The position numbers and the translations under genes are program-made. A DNA stretch of 64,000 nt from Ptychodera flava. Taxonomy: Eukaryota; Hemichordata; Enteropneusta; Ptychoderidae. The notes under the pieces are model-generated. The model did no database searches. It was not told the origin of the DNA and worked only from the letters and a program-made list of their open reading frames with translations. Positions within the stretch are counted from its first letter, which is position 1; the number at the start of each line of letters is the position of its first letter. Positions 15,001 through 24,715 of this stretch are shown one piece after another. Where the stretch lies: assembly GCF_041260155.1 (NCBI RefSeq), contig NC_091929.1, forward strand, positions 26,040,080 through 26,104,079, given 5' to 3'.

Positions 15001-17910
15001 ACGCGCGCATAGTGACGTTCAGAATGAATGTTTTTGCGTTGTACAAAATGTCGTCTGCAGGTTAAGGAAAATGTGTATCTCGCGGAGAAAATGTTCAGCG
15101 TGCCCTCAAAACACGCTGGGAGAATTAAGCAAAGAGATAAAAAAATGCAACATGACCATAGCCTGTACAGCGTAAGTCAGAAGTGTGGCGTCCGATTCGC
15201 TATACAAGAGGAGGTAGTGGACAATGTGAAAGACGAATATTATAATCCCAATGATAGTGTCGCTAGTAGACCTACCGGAGAATTTAGGAATGGCCGTCGC
15301 ATTGTCGATTTGAGTGTACTAGCCGAAAATCTTGACACTTGTGTCAGTTGTGGGCTTGCCTTACGATTGTCATCGTGTATTGGGGAAACGATTCACGCCC
15401 GGGATTTACGGCCTCGGCTCCTGGCTCTACGTAGTGTGTGACAACTTAGCCTATAGCGAAGTCAACCTAATCCCCACCGATAAGCGTCACGGCAATAAAT
15501 ATTACGTGATTTTTTGTATGCTGTATTAATAGACTCTAAAAAGTAGAAGAACCTGAAAGTCTTTGCTTTGTTCTGTCATTTCCCTCGCGTTAAAGTTTAC
15601 AGGTAGGCTTGAAACATGACCAGGCCTGGACAAGGCCACTGCAGGTCAGCAGCATTTGAAGAGCGCCCACAACATATGGTTACACAGGTCACAGAGGAGC
15701 TTCTACATCCAAGCACAGCCCTACCAGCTTCTATCAGGAAACAGCTGAACGCATCCTTGACTCAGCAGGTTGAAGAGAGGAGAATTGTTCGTTTTTTACG
15801 GGGTTCTAACTTGTAATCAGACAAAAATAAGTTACACAAATTTCGTATAGTTACATAAGTTGCTATGGTATGTGTAAACTCGGCATGTCCCCATTTCATT
15901 GCAGAAAAATAACCGCCGGGTCTCGAATTAAATAGAATAAATGAAACACTGTGAGACTTTGCACAGGGACCCCTGGATAATATCGGCTTGTGTTCTATGG
16001 TGAAGCATTTTGGTAGCGACCGACAAATTCGCCATGTCTTTTTAATGATTAATGAAAATATACTAAGACTTCCATGCCACCATTCGTATACACTATCATT
16101 CCTTTACTTTATCATTATCATTGGAAGTAATTAACTTGCAATATTTTGAGAATACAGAGAGGGGGGGATAAATATTAATACCATACTGATGAAACCGTAA
16201 CATTATCACTCTGATGTATGTATGCTTGGCTACATAAACAATATGTGTAGAAGTCCAAAACTACACGCATAAGTGACCAATAAGGACGGCATCACTCAAA
16301 TGCTGCTAATGTTAGCAAACAATGTCATTCATCCCACCATTGTTGCAGCTCTCTTCAATGTTCGATGTTTTTAATCAAGCTATTTTTAAAACAGACAGGC
16401 GACTGTACCGCTGGCCGCTTGTGGCTCAGTAAGGTAGCAGTATGCCGCAGTATAATTATGGTACATGGCCACCTTTACCGCAGCTTACACTTAACGCAAG
16501 ATTTATATATTCATATGCCTCATACTGCAATCTCCTTTATCGAATACTGTAGGATGATAATAAACTATTAAAACAGATTAAATCATCAGGATGTGAATGT
16601 TTCCCTTTGGGGAAGGGGCAAGGCTGGATCGATGAACACTCCACGTACAATATTACTTAATGATTTATACTGTTACTGATCAGAACGGTAAAAATACATT
16701 TCTTGGTGTAAAAAAATGTCAAATAATTAGTGTAACATTTAAGTTATCACATCCCTTGATTCTGATATCTTCCATGCTGACAGCAAAGAATATCAAATAT
16801 TCCGTGTGATTTGCATCAAAATTGGGAAGACTGACTGCCATGTACAACTGATCTGCATCGTGTATGAAAATGATTTATTTTGAATTGGCCAGGAAATTCG
16901 CCTCCGTCCCATATGGTACGGTCCCCGTATCCCAGAGTGCAAGACTTGGAATGCCAAGTACATTTACCGTATGCACGCATGTCCAGCCTACAATTAAGTG
17001 AACCATCTAACGTGGTCATAGATCTCATAATGGAATGTAACGCCACATCTAAAACACTAGGGGGTCTTGTTCGATTTGTGTACCCGGCTAAGGACAAATG
17101 AGGGATCACATTAATGTCATATTCAACAAAGTTTGAGATAGGAAACCAGAATTCTGCAAAGGGATAAATGAAAAGAATTTCTATTGTTTATTTAATCTGA
17201 GCCAGGGACTTCTTGGGCTCATGAACTCGGGGAACCTCGATATGCATGGCGTCTTTAAAATCTTGAGGTACACTTCCAATCTCGCAATACTTGTGTGCTT
17301 TACCTGTCTCTCGCAAATCCCGCGAGGCTTGTGTAGTATAGAAGCCCTAGCATGCTGTGCATCCTGCCCCCTGCTTACTTGCTCTGATGTCGTGGTGATG
17401 ATTTATTTGATATCCGTTACGCCGTCATAAATTGGTATATGTTGGTACAGGAGAGGTTAAATAGTACACTGTGTATCAAGCATTATATTCCGATTTTGGG
17501 CAAAAGGAGTTTGTTTGTATTCATCTTCTTCCATTGAAATAAAATAAAAAATGTTTACAAATTTGCAATCATTGCTACAATGTAAGAGAAGAATGCAAAT
17601 GAAATTTTGATATGTCGTTGTACGTGGCAAATAGGTTGTCGATTGACAACAATGATTTCCAGCTAATAATAAGCTAAAGTAAACTTACCATGGTCGGCTC
17701 TGTTTGTGACGACAATTGTATGAATTGTATATTCTACAGCTAGGTCAACTTTCCACCAAGGTTCGAACTCTTCCCCAGTATGCGTACAACTTTGACCGTC
17801 GTATACATTATCTCTGTTTCCGTCGACTGCTCTAGAGGCAATCCCACCATAGTCTTCACTGCTCTGGATTGCATTCCTTTGAAAGGCGAAGTTCCAAAAT
17901 GAGGAAGTGC
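1..17910 (-). CDS. Gene A: tandem paralog, ectodomain part (7 exons)
   Basis: Second copy of the same receptor gene, 3' of gene B on the same strand. Visible exons in transcription order are F-type lectin N-half (17,689-17,910), F-type lectin C-half (7,995-8,204), stalk (5,605-5,760), calcium-binding EGF (3,319-3,489), HRM-1 (2,902-3,018), HRM-2 (2,408-2,502) and first GAIN exon (743-919). All are open and their lengths and phases equal those of gene B, apart from B's 2-bp deletion. The rest of GAIN and the 7TM must lie left of position 1. The SUEL lectin exon is missing and two of B's three stalk exons have no counterpart. Introns also align with gene B, so this is a segmental tandem duplication. 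Confidence 0.85.
743..919 (-). CDS. Gene A exon: GAIN domain, subdomain A
   Basis: A 59-codon phase 0-0 exon: VPDLSLATRTAGLLTNITLS, then NLLLAKDVISEILDND. It is the last gene A exon inside the window. The next one, matching 41,749-41,817 of gene B, should lie left of position 1. Donor is GTAAAA, weaker than the GTAATA of gene B. Confidence 0.85.
1030..1260 (+). repeat. Short repeat with pol III B-box-like word
   Basis: Contains GAGTTCGAATCCGATCG at about 1,226 and is matched in gene B at 43,550-43,760. An A box at the usual spacing is not clear. May be an old tRNA-related SINE that predates the duplication. Confidence 0.3.
2408..2502 (-). CDS. Gene A exon: HRM domain, second part
   Basis: A 95-bp exon, phase 1 in and phase 0 out: KMMRFCDERGEWWEPYTTEC, then KSEEILHMIEQ. 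Almost identical to the gene B exon, with one amino-acid change visible (Asp to His), which suggests constraint or recent exchange. Confidence 0.87.
2902..3018 (-). CDS. Gene A exon: HRM domain, first part
   Basis: A 39-codon phase 1-1 exon: FETSKTCLAGSD, THWESVPANC, SDWVNCPGGYTG. Differs from gene B mostly before the Trp. Splice sites conserved (ATAG acceptor, GTAATA donor). Confidence 0.85.
3319..3489 (-). CDS. Gene A exon: calcium-binding EGF domain
   Basis: A 57-codon phase 1-1 exon with DVNEC, CIDNIGSYRCVCQQGF and KLCVPLIP. All six EGF cysteines and the calcium-site residues are kept. Acceptor is ATTACAG and donor is GTAGGT, as in gene B. Confidence 0.92.
3490..5604. other. Gene A intron, no gene seen
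   Basis: Intron between the stalk and EGF exons, collinear with 46,242-47,709 of gene B in large part (for example 4,490-4,800 with 47,110-47,430). No further exon or recognisable element. Confidence 0.6.
5605..5760 (-). CDS. Gene A exon: Thr/Ser-rich stalk
   Basis: The single stalk exon of gene A, 156 bp, phase 1-1, open: STTVESTINKATTQESSFTT and FPSSEATIEEAPSPTQG. Orthologous to the triplicated exon of gene B but richer in changes (Cys, Ala, Ile and Lys replacing Thr/Ser in places). Acceptor is ACTGAAG, donor GTAAGT. Confidence 0.83.
6139..6144 (-). other. Orphan splice donor of lost SUEL exon
   Basis: Minus-strand GTGAGT, followed by GTCAAACATAAGAGCGG. It aligns with the donor of the gene B SUEL exon (GTGAGTGTTAAGCATTG). 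In gene A the bases directly upstream are the LINE 3' tail, not the lectin exon. Confidence 0.75.
6145..6616 (-). mobile_element. 5'-truncated LINE 3' end (L1/Tx1-like)
   Basis: On the minus strand, 118 codons end a LINE second ORF. The tail carries PMCEQC, EDCEHFLFEC and IKQFWATVFQ, the Cys-Cys-His-Cys knuckle plus fxxW typical of L1/Tx1-type ends. A short 3' UTR follows with AATAAA and a short A run ending at 6,145. Gene A homology to gene B resumes on each side, at about 6,605 and 6,144. No target-site duplication is visible. The element replaces the SUEL lectin exon and about 2.4 kb of gene B sequence. Confidence 0.75.
7995..8204 (-). CDS. Gene A exon: F-type lectin C-half
   Basis: A 70-codon phase 1-1 exon, open: QRLRGAVIRVGNSDVIAN, EQCGETITADEISS and LTLCEVEVLGK. 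Its acceptor (GTACGTCAG) is chosen by phase; an AG about 30 bases upstream would give phase 0 and break the join to the N-half. Donor is GTAAAA. It is separated from the N-half by 9.5 kb of repeat-rich intron. Confidence 0.9.
8692..10169. mobile_element. A-specific element with TIRs and internal satellite
   Basis: Inverted ends GAGCCTTCAGTACTTACAG (8,692-8,710) and, reversed, GAGCCTTCAGTAATTACAG (10,151-10,169). Gene B is continuous at the matching spot near 57,805. The inside has G-rich/C-rich flanks repeating GGTCACATTTTA-like pieces and the 180-bp tandem array. Exact ends and target duplication are unclear. Confidence 0.5.
9010..9740. repeat. Tandem array, about 180-bp unit, four copies
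   Basis: Units begin near 9,029, 9,215, 9,395 and 9,574. Each repeats a core such as TTTTGTATTGGAAAAATA, CTCATAGACTGCCATG and TACATCAATATCAATAAT. Units differ by roughly 10-20%. Found only in gene A. Confidence 0.85.
10985..11260 (+). mobile_element. LINE reverse-transcriptase fragment
   Basis: A 91-codon open stretch with stop: LGVTIDSSSSWKYHIRKV, ITPKIGIITRLRHYVPKSIL, LYNAFILPHIMYCLEIW and FRLQKRIVRCI. This is the thumb region that follows the RT core in non-LTR retrotransposons of the CR1/Jockey/Rex1 type. A stop lies just upstream, so it is a truncated remnant. It sits in a 1.5-kb block that gene B lacks. Confidence 0.75.
12057..12144. repeat. Inverted repeat with TGACGTAATGACC arms
   Basis: Core arms TGACGTAATGACCGTGTTAC (from 12,071) and its near-inverse ending at 12,129 match at 19 of 21 positions around a 17-base loop. 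Weaker pairing extends each arm to about 35 bases. Could be a cruciform, a transposon end or a paired CRE-like site. Confidence 0.6.
13320..14860 (+). repeat. Satellite-bearing interspersed repeat, copy 1
   Basis: Starts with a TGTC/TG-rich tract and the stretch CGATAACTCAAAAACGGCTA, then about four units of a 145-bp repeat (key words ATTAGTCATATAACTCC, CACCAAATTTGATGA, GATCTGACAGATATCTAATT). A unique block follows (14,160-14,730), then a common end AATGAACCTGTTG. The unique block and end recur at 22,260-23,870. No coding potential recognised. Confidence 0.7.
15028..15520 (+). mobile_element. Mutator-like transposase N-terminal fragment
   Basis: 137 codons open, with NGRRIVDLSVLAENLDTCVS and a CxxC pair. 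Another frame then takes up YGLGSWLYVVCDN and NLIPTDKRHG. GRRIVdL..L...L..C..C followed by yGl.S.Lyv.C is the start of the Mutator-like transposase domain common in marine invertebrate genomes. A frame change near 15,390 shows it is broken. Gene B has no counterpart at the matching place. Confidence 0.5.
16816..17109 (-). other. Conserved Cys-containing block, gene A intron
   Basis: A 97-codon open stretch on the minus strand with GSLNCRLDM, YGKCTWHSKSC and TLGYGDRTIW. It aligns with 63,020-63,200 of gene B, where the frame is broken. Could be a former exon or plain paralogous intron; no good pair of splice sites in phase 1 was found. Confidence 0.25.
17689..17910 (-). CDS. Gene A exon: F-type lectin N-half
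   Basis: A 74-codon phase 1-1 exon, fully open. It reads GIASRAVDGNRDNVYDG, CTHTGEEFEPWWKVDL and YTIHTIVVTNRADH. The F-type lectin sugar signature H-x26-R-x-D is present (His of CTHT to Arg-Ala-Asp). The tandem Cys usual after the Asp is absent and the last basic residue comes one position early. Acceptor is TTACACAG and donor is GTAAGT. Confidence 0.92.
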
Positions 17911-18669
17911 CTGTGTGTAAAATAGTCATGTTTCATCACTGAGAGACGCTTTTTTCGTATTTAAGATAATTGTTTCTTTGATAATTAGGTCGGGAGGGAC
18001 TCACGGACCCTTTCGATCTCTGTGAATTGAAGAGTGAAATTACATTCTATGAGTCACAAGGCATCACAAGGAATGGATACAATATGTGACAATGAAATGA
18101 ATTGCAGCAACAGTGTAGATCAGAGTCTAAATACATTCCTAATTGTTCCTCTCAGTGATAATTAAGCAAATCAACTTAAGTCATGGTTTCCTGCTTGTCG
18201 GCTTAAAGTAACATAAATTGATATCTGCAAAGTGAGACGGCGTTAAAATAGTAACATGTGACATGGCTGCTAATTTTTATCACTTTCCCAAGGTTTAAAA
18301 TGTTGACGGTATTCATCAATGTCTAAGCCACGGGGAGACAGCAAATTATCGAACACTATGCCAGAAGATGACTTGTGTGTTGATATATAGCTTGTTTACC
18401 CTTCAAGTCATTATCTGTATTTTGAATGATATCAAACAATTTCATGATCGTTAGCAAAAACAACAGATGGTCTGTTTGAATATAATTTTGACAAAAATAA
18501 AATAGACATCAGAATGTCATATTTGTGTAAGATCTGAGTCGTAGGAAGAGACCAAAACATGTTTGCGTTGCGACCGCAACATATAGACAAATGTACGCTC
18601 ACGTATTATACACTTATTGCAACAGTAGCCGATGACGTTCAAATAGTAAAATCATATTGTAAGGTGTAT
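17911..18669. other. Upstream of gene A, nothing recognised
   Basis: The first exon (signal peptide) and promoter of gene A should lie between here and 28,077. I found no ATG-led hydrophobic frame ending in a phase-1 donor. Confidence 0.5.
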
Positions 18670-19368
18670 CATAGAGAAAGATAGATAGAGTGGCAACGGG
18701 TATTGTTTAAGGCGTGAAGCGATTACGTAACCCATCCATGTTCGCCTCGCCTCAGGTTGCTCTCGCCTCTCTTTTCCGAAGAGAACCGACCATGATTCCT
18801 TCGGTAGTTTTCGGATTTTAGCCAATTGTTAAGCGAAAGTATGTTCGGCAAAGTTTGTGTTGTTGTTGTCGTGTGGTGCTGAGCAGAATTGACGTGCTGG
18901 CGAAAACGGGAGTGTTTTGAGCTTCGGGAAAACGAGTTTTACCTTTTTAAAAATTCCTCTCATATTTTTATGAATATATAATGAGTGTGTTTGAACCAAA
19001 TTTGAAAGTCTTTTATCGATACTGTCTGGTTTTACTCAATGGTTTACGGTCAGTCATACCGTCTTTTACACGTGCGTCAAGGAAGGACATGTTCATGAAA
19101 CTGCTGCCGTGTCATGTTTTGATTGGCGTGAAGCAGTGTTTCTGGCCTGAGAGCTCACAAAGTAACTATGGTTGCTACGCGACTGGCAGTACGATGCCAT
19201 CTCGTCGTATTTTTCGCATAATCTCGTGTACTCATCAACCACAAACAAAGCCTCCAAAGAGTTTAACACCTTTGGAGCTCATTTTAATATGAAAATCCAA
19301 TAGTCTACCGAGACGACCATGGAACAAAAGGCATGCAAGTGTTGCTACTCTGTCTATCTTACTCTGTG
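18670..19368 (+). mobile_element. DNA-transposon copy 1 (27-bp TIR family)
   Basis: A 699-bp element. Its left end is degraded against the family end CACAGAGRAACATAGACAGA and its right end is the inverse. Direct repeats GGTGTAT flank it at 18,663-18,669 and 19,369-19,375. About 90% alike, in opposite orientation, to 24,046-24,708. It contains an open stretch starting MSVFEPNLKVFYRYC shared with the other copy, but no transposase motif. TSD length of 7 recalls P or hAT relatives. Confidence 0.75.
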
Positions 19369-21289
19369 GGTGTATGTAAGGGCGGTGAGACACATAAGCA
19401 TTGCCATGCTGATTACGGTTCGTTTACAAAATGACACGTCATCGTTCTATGTAAAAACAATTTTATGCTCATTTACCGAGTAAGTTCATTTCATCATAAA
19501 AAACACAATCAAAGGTTGCATGACTCATCTAATGCAAATAAAATATTATCATTTCGTTAATATCTGAATATTTGTAGACTGAAATCAGCAGACAAGTGTT
19601 TTTTGTGAAAAAAGTAGTGTTCCAAGTTGTTTAGATACATCGCCGAGAAATGTACTATGCCATTTGACTTCATGCCGGTCATACAAACAAGTCGGTGTCG
19701 TGCTGAGTAGAGGTATTTTCTACCCATGTAGGTGCGACAAAATTATATTTTCAACAAACAGACAACACTACATGAATTAAAAGAGAAAAGTAGCTCTTTT
19801 TACCATGATGAGAATTTGAATGCGATAGGTCGGTGTGTATTACACTTAACGAGAGACTCAGCTGGTACGTATGTTGAATTATTTGTGTTTGATGGAAGGA
19901 CAGTGAATAATTAACTTCAAATTCGTTTCCTGCCCGGTTGGTGAAAATTAAATATTCAATAAGAAAAATGGCCTCAGATGAAAATACTACCTGTAAATAT
20001 TGATATTCAATGCAAATTTGGGAGGTATTTCACTATTGCATTTTCCAATAAATGGTTACGCATGCACTGTACATCGGTTAACATGTGAGAAATTAGCCCT
20101 ACATTTTTGCTGTTGCCACAACAATATTGAAGATGTGTCGCACACACTACTCATACACCCTGAATTCATGCATTCCGAATCAAAGACAGACGTTTTCACA
20201 CACGTGATTTCAGCGATATTAAGAAAAAGAGTGCGGATCTAGCTGAACTGACCTGAGACGTCGCACAGTATAATGCTAGGAATCATACCAACACAGAGAA
20301 AGCGCAGCAACCAAAACACACCCATTCTGTGGCAGGGGTCTCACTAGGAAACGAAAGTGTCTGTTTTGCTTATTCTGAAAAACACGCACATTGCAATATT
20401 TATGATCCATTAATTTTTTAAGGTACTAAGTAATTAAATAAAGTGAGCCTCGTTTGGCATAACGAGGGACAACGGTTTCGAGCTGCATTTAAAGCCATTT
20501 TAACAGTCACACATATGAATAAGTAATGAGAACATCGGTTGCATGTACTGTTGCAAAACCCTTTTAAACATTCTAAATGTTTGAATAAAAAATTTCAAAA
20601 ATGATCGAAATGTAATTATGGTATATCACTATTCGAATTTGCGTAGTATTTTATTGGATGTCAAATGTTACTTTTGTCGATGAAATAAAGATAAGTGTTC
20701 TTTGGCAAATTACTTCGAATGAAAATTTATAGGTTTCAATTTAATTTCAATGAAGGTCACAAGAAAATATATCGACAAAATGGCTTATCTGTTGTCGGAA
20801 TTGTTCTGACCGTGACGTCAACAGAGCATACCTCGGCTGAGATAAATATTGGAAAATTTCAGATACATTATCCAAGATTCACAACGAAAAATACAAATTT
20901 CATATCAATATTTCAGATAAGTAAAGATAAGTGTGACTCACAACTTACGAAGATTAAACTATTGACCATATTGCTTACTACTATGTCTTTCAAGCTTGCA
21001 CAAACACAAGTGCTGGGTTGCTTACAGAAGTGAATAATAGCCATAAACAAATAAAGACATCTTTAAAATCAAATCCAAGACTCACAAGTACACGGCATAA
21101 AATAGTTTTCACTTATAGAGAAATATTGTCACGTGACTTTCAGTTATGAACGATTCACTTTCCTCCATTGTATTAAGCGACACAATTTGGATGATATCAT
21201 GCGTTCTCTTGTCGTTCGACGTTATGTTTCCTACATGATAAAGACATTTTTCTCATAAATCATTGATTACGTAGAGCTGTTGTTTGCGT
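19369..21289. other. Intergenic, nothing recognised
   Basis: Only short unrelated open stretches; no repeat or domain identified. Confidence 0.5.
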
Positions 21290-22255
21290 TTTAGTGGCCT
21301 AAACCTTCTGGGGCTTGCTTCCCTACTTTTTAATAGGGTTCAACTTTCTTCTCTCTTCTTATACATTACCATCGTGCTTTATACCAAATTTCGAGGTCAT
21401 TGGCTTTGTCCTTTGGAGAAAAAGATTGGTAAGTTATTTTTGTTATTTTTACTCATACAATTAATTATGCAAAATCACTGTATCTCAGGAACTACAGGGC
21501 CCTAAGGTAAAGTTCCTGGTCCCAGTCAGTGTGGGGCCATTTTTTGGACAAATTTTGATGACCATGAGTAATGTTTGACCTTCTTTAAAGTATCTTGGCT
21601 CCCATTCAAAAACCGTTGCACCAAATGACCTGTAATTTGGCATACAGGTGAAACCCAAGAATCTCATTCATTCATATGGTTACCATGCCTACCGTTGATA
21701 TGACCCGGCAGCCATCTTGGATTGAATCATACAAATCCGTCTCATAAAGCTTGTCAATCTAAATTCTGTTAATAATCTTTGTATACCATAGGGTTAGTTT
21801 CCTATAGGCTAAGTTAAAGTCCCTGGCTCTGTCAATTTTGAGAAGATCTTTAAACTATTATATCTCTACAGCTAAGCCATAGCTATGACTTATTCTGCTC
21901 TGTGTAAGAGTCCAATACGGAACTTGTCTATTGAACAATGATGAGTGAGGGACCAAATTGCAAACCTAAATTTTAGGTTACGTCTGACCTTTGACCATAA
22001 GTCTATACCCTACTTCATTAATTTTGCACATATGTAAAGCTGGCCTACCCGATAGAGCTAGAAGCAAAGTTTTTGATAAAATATCACATGACCCCGATGA
22101 CCTTTGACCTCATACATATACGCCTATAAATCAGTACACACTAGTGCAATACCATTCTTATTTGGTGTGATTGGGACCTGTTTTTTTGGTATACAGGGAT
22201 ACTATGGGAGGAAAACTGACAACTTTGATACTTAAACTCGAACTCGAATATATAT
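21290..22255. repeat. Probable interspersed repeat with TGACCTTTGACC words
   Basis: A gene-free stretch with repeated TGACCTTTGACC and GATGACCTTTGACCTC words and a GCACATATGTAAAGC-type block. The style is that of decayed repeats in marine invertebrates. Boundaries and family are not determinable here. Confidence 0.35.
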
Positions 22256-22259
22256 GTGT

Positions 22260-23870
22260 ACATATAATGATATAACAGATATCTGATTGTTCTTATTACA
22301 CGCCTCACACGAATGTCGATTATATTGGTATGAATTTGGTTTATTTACAGGTATATTGAAAAATACAACATCATAAATCCTCGTCAAAGATAGTTACTCT
22401 GGCAGTAGACCGTATACATGTCTAGTCTTATCAGAAGTCTGTCTTCCACTCTACATCGTGTGCTTAATTTAAATGCTGTCAGAATATACAATGTTCTTGT
22501 GTTTTGGTTTGTGATTATCCTGAGGTCTGCAAATGTTGCGTAACATCTCCTTTCTCGTTGTTTTTGTCACTTTAATATGAGACTAAGGTCAAAGGTACAA
22601 TTGTTTTACACGACTTCATAACAGTCAAAAAGTATGCAGTAATTCATGTCATACTGTATTATTTCATGCGTCCAGTAGTGTCTGATAAATGTCAATGCAT
22701 GTCGAGTCATCAGCAGATAATGGATTCATGTCGACATATATTAAGAAGTACTGCACAAGATTTCATGAAACTTTTCCCTAATGACAATCTCAGAACATTA
22801 TGATGATACTGTGAGTGTAATGACAATTATCTGCTCATTTGCTTATTTAATAAACTTTTGTAATTAGTGATTTTGTAATTAGTAATTTCCTACACCAAAT
22901 TTGATGATACCTGCTGATCTGATATATATCTAATTTTACTTAGAGGTGTTGGGCAGTGTCAAGCTCATTGGCATATTTAATGAAGTTTTGTAATTAGCCA
23001 ATAACTCCGAAATAACTACACCAAATTTGATGAAATCTGCTTCAGATACTGATCCGACGGACATCTGACTGTGCTGAGACCTATCTAGTAGTGTGAAGTT
23101 AATTATGGGTTAATGTGCACATTTAATGAACTTTGTTAATTGTGATATAACCTTACAATTATGGCACCTAATTTGGTGAAACCTGCTACAGATATTGACC
23201 TGATAAATATTTAATTGTCGCGACAAGCACTTAATAATGTCAAAGTAATAAATAGCTCATTTGCATATTAAATGAAGCTTTTAATTAGTCATATAACTCA
23301 GAACTGACTGCACCAAAACTGCTGCAGATACTTATCCGACAGATATATGACTGTGTTGTGAAGCATTTAGTACTGTGAAGTTATTTTAGGGTTCAATTGC
23401 ATATTTAATGAACTTTGCAATTACTGATATAACTCTGAAATTATGGCACCCAATTTGGTGAAACTTGCTGCAAATATTGATCTGATAAATATCCAATAGT
23501 TGCGTGAAGCACTGTGCGGTGTCATGTTAAGGGTTAATTTGCATATTCAATTAACTTTGTAATTATTTATATAACTCCGACATTACATCATTATATTTGA
23601 TGAAATGTGATACTTATGTTGATCTGATAGATATATAATTTTCCAACGAAGCATTGAGCAGTGTCAAGTGAATGAACAGCTCGTTTGCATATTGAATAAA
23701 GTTTTGTAATTAGTCATTTAACTCCGAGAATACATTGCGAAAGTTGATTAAACCTGCTATATATAATCATCTGACAGATATCTGATTGTTCTTTGAAGCG
23801 TACTACAATGTAATGAACCTGTTGAAAACCACGTGAACACATTCATTTCACATCTGCTTTAAAATAGTTC
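22260..23870 (+). repeat. Satellite-bearing interspersed repeat, copy 2
   Basis: Same family as 13,320-14,860, but the order is unique block (22,260-22,735) and then about seven 145-bp units (22,740-23,780) before the shared end. The unit number and order differ between copies, so the satellite part has expanded or moved within the element. Confidence 0.7.
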
Positions 23871-24045
23871 AAAATGATTCGAGTATAATTTCTAAATTCT
23901 TCACAAACAGTCGGTTGCAAAACATTTACTCGAACCTTTAATAAGTTTCCACTAGTTTCCTTTTACACGGTAACAAGTTTCTTGTTGTGCACCGTGATGC
24001 ACGCTGTGGTATCCAGTATACATCGTGTCAACACGTCCGCTGTGT

Positions 24046-24708
24046 CACAGAGAAACATAGACAGAGTGGCAAGCTTGCATGCCTTTTGTTCCATGGTCGT
24101 CTCGGTAGACTTTTGGCTTTTCATATTAACTGTTTGTGGTTGATAATTACACAAGATTATGAGAAAAATACGACGAGATGGCATCGTACTGCCAGTCGCG
24201 TAGCAACCATAGTTACTTTGTGAGCTCTCAGGCCAGAAACACTGCTTCACGCCAATCAAAACATAACACGCCAGCAGTTTCATAAACATGTCCTTCCTTG
24301 ACGCACGTGTAAAAGACGGTATGACTGACCGTAAACCATTGAGTAAAACCAGACAGTATCGATAAAAGGCTTTCAAATTTGGTTCAAACACACTCATTAT
24401 ATATTCATAAAATTATGAAAGGAATTTTTAAAACGGTTAAACTCACTTTCCTGAAGCTCAAAACACTCCCGTTTTCGCCAGCACGTCAATTCCGCTCAGC
24501 AGCACACGACAACAACAACACAAACTTTGCCGAACATACTTTCGCTTAACAATTGGCGAAAATCCGAAAATTACCGAAGGATGCATGGTCGGCACTTTTC
24601 GGAAAAGAGAGGCGAGAGCAACCTGAGGCGAGGCGAACATGGATTTGTTACGTAACCGCTTCACGGCTTAAACAATACCCGTTGCGACTCTGTCTATGTT
24701 CCTCTGTG
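24046..24708 (-). mobile_element. DNA-transposon copy 2 (27-bp TIR family)
   Basis: A 663-bp element with inverted ends CACAGAGAAACATAGACAGA and CACAGAGGAACATAGACAGA, and direct repeats GCTGTGT at 24,039-24,045 and 24,709-24,715. Better preserved than copy 1. The two copies have different target duplications, so they are separate insertions, not one palindromic duplication. Confidence 0.8.
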
Positions 24709-24715
24709 GCTGTGT

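Noticed and set aside
18981-19292. Open frame starting MSVFEPNLKVFYRYC, shared with 23,963-24,397
   Set aside because: Similarity is explained by both being copies of the same transposon. No transposase motif, and the frame is not kept to the ends of the elements.
18670-24708. A single large inverted-repeat transposon spanning 6 kb
   Set aside because: Each arm has its own inverted ends and its own distinct 7-bp target duplication, so they are two insertions.
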